From: an uncultured Clostridia bacterium
GTDB taxonomy: Bacteria; Bacillota; Clostridia; Christensenellales; Aristaeellaceae
Assembly: GCA_934631025.1 (NCBI GenBank)
Contig: CAKTXR010000054.1
Location: forward strand, 1 to 18,483
Direction: 5' to 3'
Length of the DNA stretch: 18,483 nucleotides
Below the pieces are notes generated by a model, which had not been told where the DNA came from, made no database searches, and saw nothing but the letters and a program-made list of their open reading frames with translations. This document shows positions 14,448 through 18,483 of this stretch, one piece after another (within the stretch, counting starts at the first letter, position 1; each line of letters begins with the position of its first letter). A program made the position numbers and the translations under genes.

Positions 14448-14896
14448 GCTTCCCGCGCAAGGGTACAGGGCGCGGTCAGCTGCTTCTTCATGCGCACGAT
14501 GGTGCCGTGCTCCGGCTGCGAGAATACTTCAACGCCGTCCATGAACGTCTCCATCACGGTAAAGCCCATGCCGGAGCGCTCCGATTCCTCCATCGTGGTG
14601 TAAAACGGCCTGCGCGCCTGCTCGACGTCCTTTATGCCGCAGCCCTTGTCGGCGATTTCGACCGTCAATCCCCCTGCGCGGTCCAGCCACGCCCGCACGC
14701 GCACCAGTCCGCTCGTGCCGCGATAGCCGTGGACGATGGCGTTCGTTACGGCCTCGGATACCGCCGTTTTAACGTCGCCCAGCTGCTCCAGCGTGGGATT
14801 GACCGGCATGATGAACGCGCTGATCACCATGCGCGCCAGCGCTTCGTTTTCCGGGCAGGACCGGAAGTCCAGCCGCATTTCATTCACTATCTCCAT
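14444..14896 (-). CDS. spoIIAB: Anti-sigma F factor / serine kinase SpoIIAB
   Basis: This 150-residue GHKL-type ATPase binds and holds SigF and phosphorylates SpoIIAA. The ATP-binding boxes are visible: N-box E48-AVTN52-AIVHGY, G1 box D83-KGCGI, and the lid/G2 segment ERSGMGFTVME (about 105-116), almost the same as in Bacillus SpoIIAB. The ribosome binding site AGGAGG sits in the 9-base gap after spoIIAA. The last 4 bases overlap the sigF start. The C-terminal tail after residue 138 (TAPCTLAREA) is a short variable extension. Confidence 0.95.
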   Translation of the reverse strand: MEIVNEMRLDFRSCPENEALARMVISAFIMPVNPTLEQLGDVKTAVSEAVTNAIVHGYRGTSGLVRVRAWLDRAGGLTVEIADKGCGIKDVEQARRPFYTTMEESERSGMGFTVMETFMDGVEVFSQPEHGTIVRMKKQLTAPCTLAREA

Positions 14897-14905
14897 ATTG
14901 CCCTC

Positions 14906-15211
14906 CTACGCCAGCTTGTCGACGATCTGATACAGCCCCGACAATTCCATCATCCGCTCGATCCGCGCGTCGCCCGCCATGACGCCCATCGTGCCGCCGC
15001 GGCTGCGCATCCGCTTATAGCGGCCGATCATCATGCCGATGCCCGAGCTGTCCATGAACGTCAGTCCGCTCAGGTCGAACACCAGCCGCTGCGCGTCGCT
15101 GCGGTCGATCAGCGCGTCCAGCTCCTCGCGGATGGCCGCCGCACAGTGATGATCCAGTTCGCCCGACAGGCGAACCAGCAATATCCCGTTCTTTTTTTCG
15201 TATTGCAGCAA
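14906..15211 (-). CDS. spoIIAA: Anti-anti-sigma factor SpoIIAA
   Basis: This STAS-domain protein frees SigF from SpoIIAB when dephosphorylated. The family features RLSGELDHH and FMDSSGIGMMIGRYK are intact; the phosphorylatable serine is S55 of MDSSG, equivalent to Ser58 in B. subtilis. I chose the TTG start at 15211 (101 residues) because GGGAGG (15225-15220) lies 8 bases upstream and the distance to GELDHH matches known SpoIIAA proteins. A GTG at 15220 would overlap that ribosome binding site but would add only three residues. Longer in-frame extensions cross the promoter region. It is the first gene of the spoIIA operon, with a sigma-H promoter and Spo0A boxes upstream. Confidence 0.92.
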   Translation of the reverse strand: MLQYEKKNGILLVRLSGELDHHCAAAIREELDALIDRSDAQRLVFDLSGLTFMDSSGIGMMIGRYKRMRSRGGTMGVMAGDARIERMMELSGLYQIVDKLA

Positions 15212-15245
15212 ATCAGACACCTCCCGTCTCTTCACTCCTCTTCTG

Positions 15246-15273
15246 TTTCGATGATTGCAAATATATTTCCTTG
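15246..15273 (-). promoter_or_regulatory. Candidate sigma-H promoter of the spoIIA operon
   Basis: On the minus strand CAAGGAAAT (15273-15265) fits the sigma-H -35 RnAGGAwWW except at the first base, and ATCGAAA (15252-15246) fits the -10 RnnGAAT except at the last. The spacer is 12 bases. Transcription would start near 15240, about 15 bases before the ribosome binding site. SpoIIA is sigma-H dependent in Bacillus, which supports the match. Confidence 0.6.
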
Positions 15274-15290
15274 AACGAATAAAGGCTTCT

Positions 15291-15319
15291 TTCGTCGAAT
15301 GACAGCCAAACGTTCGACA
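15291..15319 (-). promoter_or_regulatory. Candidate Spo0A boxes upstream of spoIIA
   Basis: TGTCGAA on the minus strand (15319-15313) is an exact Spo0A box (consensus TGNCGAA). A second, 6/7 match lies at 15293-15299 (CGTCGAA on plus, within TTCGTCGAA). Together they form an inverted repeat, GTCGAA-N13-TTCGAC. They lie about 20-50 bases upstream of the -35 element, where Spo0A activates spoIIA in Bacillus. Confidence 0.55.
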
Positions 15320-15373
15320 GATTCCGCGCCGCATTTCCGCTTCAAAAGTTTAACCCATAAAGCGGCGCGGCTG

Positions 15374-15383
15374 TGCTATAATA
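15374..15383 (+). promoter_or_regulatory. Extended -10 promoter for the solute-binding lipoprotein operon
   Basis: TGC-TATAAT (15374-15382) is an extended -10 with no good -35 at 17 bases (CCCATA). A TTTAAC further upstream is 22 bases away. It predicts a start near 15389, which rules out the GTG at 15388 as the start codon. Confidence 0.6.
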
Positions 15384-15420
15384 AGCTGTGAAACAGTTTT
15401 TCTCGAAAAGGATATTCACT

Positions 15421-16359
15421 ATGAAAAAACGCCTGATTGCGCCGCTGTGTCTGGCGCTTTCGCTGGCCGTGGCGCTCGCCGGCTGCTCCATTATGGACGA
15501 GAGCGCCGACGATCCCATCTATGTGATGGCCAGCTTTTATCCGCTCTATGCCCTCGCCGTCAATGTGACCGAGGACGTGCCCGCCCTCACGCTGGGCTGC
15601 CTTGTCCAGCCGCAGGACGGCTGCCCGCGCACCTATGCGCTCTCCAACTGGGACGCGGCCGTCATTGCCCAGCAGGACGCCTTCATCATCGCCGGACGCG
15701 GCTTTGAGAGCTTCGAGACGGCGCTGAACAGCGCGACGGACGGCCCTGCGCTTCTGACGCTGCTCGAGGGGCGCACGCTGCGCGACAACGGCGTCACTGT
15801 CAATGAGGAAAGCGCGCACACCGACGGCCCCAATCCATGGCTGTTTATGAGCGTGCCGGGCGCGATCGAGATGACGCTCTCCCTCGGCCACGGGCTGGCG
15901 CAGTTGGACGAGCGCTATGCCGAGGACTATATCGAGAACATGAACGGCTTCATCATGCGCCTTGAGCTGCTGGCCGGCGAGATCAGCTCGCTCATGGCCG
16001 GCGCGCCCAAACTGCCCGTCGCCTGTCTGCACGAGGGGCTGAGCTATTTCGCCGAGGAATGCGGCCTGACCGTCTCGGCCGACCTCAGCCGCGAACCGGG
16101 CAGCGAACCGGTCGACAACGATCTCGAAGCGCTGATGAGCGATCTGACGGTTTCAGACGCGCGCGTCGTGCTGATCGAAAAGCAGGCCCCCGCAAGCCTT
16201 GAGAGCGCGCTCGTTCAGGCCGGCTACACCGTGGCGCGGCTGGACACGCTCATGACCCATCAGGCCGACGGCGACACCGAGGCCTACGAACGCATCATGC
16301 TGGAAAACGCCCGCGCGCTGAAAGACGCGCTGACCGCCGCCAACGCGGCCGATCGATAA
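15421..16359 (+). CDS. TroA/ZnuA-like metal ABC transporter solute-binding lipoprotein, atypical metal site
   Basis: The 312-residue product begins with a lipoprotein signal peptide (lipobox L19-A-G-C22), so it is tethered outside the membrane. IYVMASFYPLYALAVNV and the later CLHEGLSYFAEECGL match the cluster A-I (TroA/ZnuA) zinc/manganese-binding family. However, the first metal histidine (usually in DPH-x-Y) is replaced by R70 in CPRTY, and the second (DPHxW) is missing in N138-PW140; only H204 is clear. It may bind metal differently or bind something else. No permease or ATPase gene lies in the window. AAAAGGAT is 8 bases before the ATG. The next gene starts 13 bases after the stop, so it is probably co-transcribed with the RNase PH fusion, an unusual pairing. 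Confidence 0.8.
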   Translation: MKKRLIAPLCLALSLAVALAGCSIMDESADDPIYVMASFYPLYALAVNVTEDVPALTLGCLVQPQDGCPRTYALSNWDAAVIAQQDAFIIAGRGFESFETALNSATDGPALLTLLEGRTLRDNGVTVNEESAHTDGPNPWLFMSVPGAIEMTLSLGHGLAQLDERYAEDYIENMNGFIMRLELLAGEISSLMAGAPKLPVACLHEGLSYFAEECGLTVSADLSREPGSEPVDNDLEALMSDLTVSDARVVLIEKQAPASLESALVQAGYTVARLDTLMTHQADGDTEAYERIMLENARALKDALTAANAADR

Positions 16360-16372
16360 GGAGGAATTGAAC

Positions 16373-17698
16373 ATGGCCCGTCCCAACAATCGCGCAGAAA
16401 ACGCGCTGCGCCCCGTCGACATCATTCCGCATTACACTGAAATGGCGCCCGGCTCCGTGCTGATCGAGTGCGGCCGCACCCGCGTCATCTGCACCGCGTC
16501 GGTCGAGGAGAGCGTCCCGCCGTTCCTCAAGGGCGCCGGCAAGGGCTGGCTGACCGCCGAATACGCCATGCTGCCCGGCTCCACCGACCGCCGCAAGCAG
16601 CGCGAATACGGCAAGCGCGACGGCCGCTCTGTCGAAATTCAGCGCCTGATCGGCCGCTCCCTGCGCGCCTGCTGCGACCTGACCCGCATGGGCGAGCGCA
16701 CGATCTATCTGGACTGCGACGTGATTCAGGCCGACGGCGGCACGCGCACCGCCTCGATCACCGGCTCCTTCGTGGCGCTGTGCCTGGCGGTGGACAAGCT
16801 CATCCGCGAGGGCAAGATGATGGATTCCCCCGTCGTGCGGCAGCTGGCCGCCGTGAGCTGCGGCGTTGTAGACGAAAATACGCTGCTCGATCTGGAGTAC
16901 GTCGAGGACAGCCGCGCTCAGGTGGACATGAATCTGGTCATGACGCGCGACAACGCCACCGGCGAGATGGAATACGTCGAGATTCAGGGTACCGGCGAGG
17001 GCCGCACGCTGCACAAGAGCGAGCTGAGCACGCTGCTGGCGCTGGGCGAAAAGGGCATCGGCGAGCTGATGGACAAGCAGCTCGAGGCGCTCGATGAAGC
17101 GGCGAACGTCATCGCCCGCAAGCCCAAGCTGGTCATGGCCAGCGGCAACTTCGGCAAGCTGCGCGAGATGCGGCTGCTGCTGGGCGACCGCTTCGACGTG
17201 GTTTCAATGAAGGAGCTGGGGCTTGACCCCGACATCGACGAAAACGGCGCGACGTTTGAAGAAAACGCGCTCATCAAGGCCAATGCGCTTCTCAAGCTGA
17301 CCGGCTGCGCCTGCATCGCCGACGATTCCGGCTTGGAGGTGGACGCGCTGAACGGCCGCCCCGGCGTTCATTCGGCGCGCTACTGCGGCGTTCACGGCGA
17401 CGACGAGGCCAACAACCAGCTGCTGCTCAAGGAGCTTGAGAACGTGCCCGACGACCAGCGCACCGCCCGCTACGCCTGCGCCATGGCGCTCGTGCGGCCC
17501 GGCCACGAGCCGATCGTCGCGCGCGGCGAATGCGAGGGACGGATACTGCGCGAATACCGCGGCGAGGGCGGCTTCGGCTACGATCCGCTGTTTTTGAGCG
17601 CCGACTTCAATAAGACCTTCGCCGAGGCGACGATGGACGAGAAAAACGCCGTGTCGCACCGCGCCCGCGCCATCGAAAATCTGCTCAGGCAGCTGTAA
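16373..17698 (+). CDS. Bifunctional RNase PH / XTP-dITP pyrophosphatase fusion
   Basis: Residues 1 to about 240 are RNase PH, the phosphate-dependent 3' exoribonuclease that trims tRNA precursors: GWLTAEYAMLPGST, the GRSVEIQRLIGRSLRA helix and CDVIQADGGTRTASITG are all intact. Residues about 246-441 are the RdgB/HAM1 house-cleaning pyrophosphatase that removes XTP and dITP: MASGNFGKLREM, IADDSGLEVDALNG-PGVHSARY, GGFGYDPLF and SHRARAI. In B. subtilis these are the adjacent genes rph and ysnA; here the RNase PH stop has been lost and a short helical linker (about 232-246) joins them. The ATG at 16373 has AAGGAGG 8 bases upstream; a TTG at 16367 is too close. Both halves look catalytically complete. 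Confidence 0.95.
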   Translation: MARPNNRAENALRPVDIIPHYTEMAPGSVLIECGRTRVICTASVEESVPPFLKGAGKGWLTAEYAMLPGSTDRRKQREYGKRDGRSVEIQRLIGRSLRACCDLTRMGERTIYLDCDVIQADGGTRTASITGSFVALCLAVDKLIREGKMMDSPVVRQLAAVSCGVVDENTLLDLEYVEDSRAQVDMNLVMTRDNATGEMEYVEIQGTGEGRTLHKSELSTLLALGEKGIGELMDKQLEALDEAANVIARKPKLVMASGNFGKLREMRLLLGDRFDVVSMKELGLDPDIDENGATFEENALIKANALLKLTGCACIADDSGLEVDALNGRPGVHSARYCGVHGDDEANNQLLLKELENVPDDQRTARYACAMALVRPGHEPIVARGECEGRILREYRGEGGFGYDPLFLSADFNKTFAEATMDEKNAVSHRARAIENLLRQL

Positions 17699-17710
17699 CG
17701 GGAGGAGCGC

Positions 17711-18178
17711 ATGAAGATCATCGTCGTCTCAGACAGTCATTGCGAGCGCGGCATGCTCCTGTCGCTGGCCGAGGAAATCGCCATGCGCGGCGATATTGAC
17801 GCGATCATTCACCTGGGCGATGTGGAGAGCGACGCAAAGTGGCTGCACGAGCGCCTGAACAAACCGGTCTACAGCGTGCCCGGCAACTGCGATTTCAATC
17901 TGCACGATCCAGCCGAGCGCGTCATAACGCTGGAGGGCGTTCCCATGCTGCTGTGCCACGGCCACACGCTGCGCGTCAAGTACACGCTCGATTCCCTCGC
18001 CTACCGCGCCGAGGAGCTGGGCGTAAAGCTGGCGCTGTTCGGCCACACGCATCTGCGCTGCCTGCGCTATGAAGGGCGCATACTGCTGCTCAATCCCGGC
18101 GCGCTTGCGGACGGCCGATACGCGCTGCTCGAAATAAAGAACGACGACATACTCACGCCCCGCCAGCTTCAGCTTTGA
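17711..18178 (+). CDS. YfcE/YsnB-type metallophosphoesterase
   Basis: The 155-residue protein has the complete dimetal phosphoesterase motif set: D8-S-H10, G36-D37, G58-N59-CD, H83 in LCHGH, and G111-H112-T-H114. The size and sequence fit the MJ0936/YfcE/YsnB phosphodiesterases, which cleave model phosphodiesters; the natural substrate is not known. It starts 12 bases after the RNase PH-RdgB fusion with GGGAGG ahead of the ATG. The order rph-rdgB-phosphodiesterase is the same as rph-ysnA-ysnB in Bacillus, so these genes form a conserved RNA/nucleotide maintenance operon. A strong terminator follows. Confidence 0.92.
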   Translation: MKIIVVSDSHCERGMLLSLAEEIAMRGDIDAIIHLGDVESDAKWLHERLNKPVYSVPGNCDFNLHDPAERVITLEGVPMLLCHGHTLRVKYTLDSLAYRAEELGVKLALFGHTHLRCLRYEGRILLLNPGALADGRYALLEIKNDDILTPRQLQL

Positions 18179-18186
18179 CATTTCAG

Positions 18187-18221
18187 CCGGCTCGCGTACC
18201 GTTCGGTGCGAGCCGGTTTTT
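18187..18221 (+). terminator. Intrinsic terminator after the phosphodiesterase gene
   Basis: CCGGCTCGC (18187-18195) pairs with GCGAGCCGG (18208-18216), with an inner ACCG/CGGT stem, followed by TTTTT (18217-18221). Confidence 0.92.
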
Positions 18222-18246
18222 CTCATGTTAAATATTATGCGCATTA

Positions 18247-18275
18247 TTGCGCCTGTAAAGAAAACGTGCTATAAT
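18247..18275 (+). promoter_or_regulatory. Promoter of the tRNA unit
   Basis: -35 TTGCGC (18247-18252), 17-base spacer, -10 TATAAT (18270-18275) with an extended TGC. It lies 54 bases before the mature tRNA-Arg end. The -35 overlaps a small inverted repeat, GCGCA-TTAT-TGCGC (18239-18252). Confidence 0.75.
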
Positions 18276-18329
18276 AGGTAACTGTTGACGGAAGTTGACT
18301 TGTGCTTTGCGACCGAAATCAATAGACGA

Positions 18330-18403
<74 letters not shown>

Positions 18404-18410
18404 TTCATAT

Positions 18411-18483
18411 GGTGGGTATGGCTCAGTTGGTTAGAGCGCTAGGTTGTGGCCCTGGAGACCGTGGGTTCGAGTCCCACTACTCA
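18411..18483 (+). tRNA. tRNA-His (anticodon GUG), 3' end cut by the window
   Basis: The D-arm (GGCTCAGTTGGTTAGAGC), anticodon stem CTAGG/CCTGG with loop TTGTGGC (anticodon GTG), and T-arm GGGTTCGAGTCCC are visible. The acceptor stem GTGGGTA (18412-18418) pairs with TACTCA plus one base outside the window. G18411 would be the extra G-1 typical of tRNA-His. It is 7 bases from tRNA-Arg, in one transcript. Confidence 0.93.

Noticed and set aside
15212..15334. Longer N-terminus for SpoIIAA
   Set aside because: Most of the extension runs through the sigma-H promoter and Spo0A boxes and has no similarity to SpoIIAA. The GTG at 15220 remains a minor alternative.
15388..15420. GTG start for the TroA-like lipoprotein
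   Set aside because: It lies at the predicted transcription start. The ATG at 15421 has a ribosome binding site and begins a proper lipoprotein signal peptide.

Overview
The window looks like a chromosomal segment of a GC-rich, spore-forming member of the Bacillota, most likely a Clostridia-type anaerobe. The evidence is an intact spoIIAA-spoIIAB-sigF sporulation operon, AAGGAGG-type ribosome binding sites, sigma-A promoters of the TTGNNN-N17-TATAAT type, a B. subtilis-like rph-rdgB-phosphodiesterase gene order, and AAC(3)/MMPL/YhgE-like families common in Firmicutes. No species call is possible from the sequence alone.

Left edge (1-2251): the end of an integrated mobile element. It holds the C-terminus of a DUF4041/T5orf172 (GIY-YIG-like) protein, a single-chain fusion of a MNT nucleotidyltransferase with an HI0074/HEPN-type partner (a toxin-antitoxin or defence-like module), and a tyrosine integrase whose last codons run into a tandem repeat resembling integrase arm sites. 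The integrase abuts the 3' end of the housekeeping gene pgsA, so the element border is probably between about 2246 and 2280.

Housekeeping and metabolic block (2277-6350): pgsA (minus strand) is divergent from an AAC(3)-family acetyltransferase. A cytoplasmic GH35 beta-galactosidase follows with its own promoter and terminator. Then comes a 300-base gene-free region with a cluster of small palindromes and the promoter of a TetR regulator.

Envelope/transport block (6607-12707): a TetR-family regulator with a strong terminator, then a tightly packed operon: DUF308/HdeD membrane protein, MMPL (RND-type) transporter, and an 859-residue exported helical protein with YhgE-like heptads plus two arrays of 17-residue repeats. 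This is probably one exporter or envelope-remodelling system and is the least understood part of the window.

Cell wall and sporulation (12729-15319): a membrane-anchored VanY/M15 D,D-carboxypeptidase-like protein and a 41-residue membrane microprotein converge on the spoIIA operon. The spoIIA control region carries a good sigma-H promoter and an exact Spo0A box.

Right edge (15374-18483): a divergent TroA/ZnuA-like lipoprotein that lacks two of the usual metal-binding histidines, a fused RNase PH-XTP/dITP pyrophosphatase, a YfcE/YsnB-type phosphodiesterase, a terminator, and then a tRNA unit with tRNA-Arg(UCU) and tRNA-His(GUG). The tRNA-His is cut by the window end.
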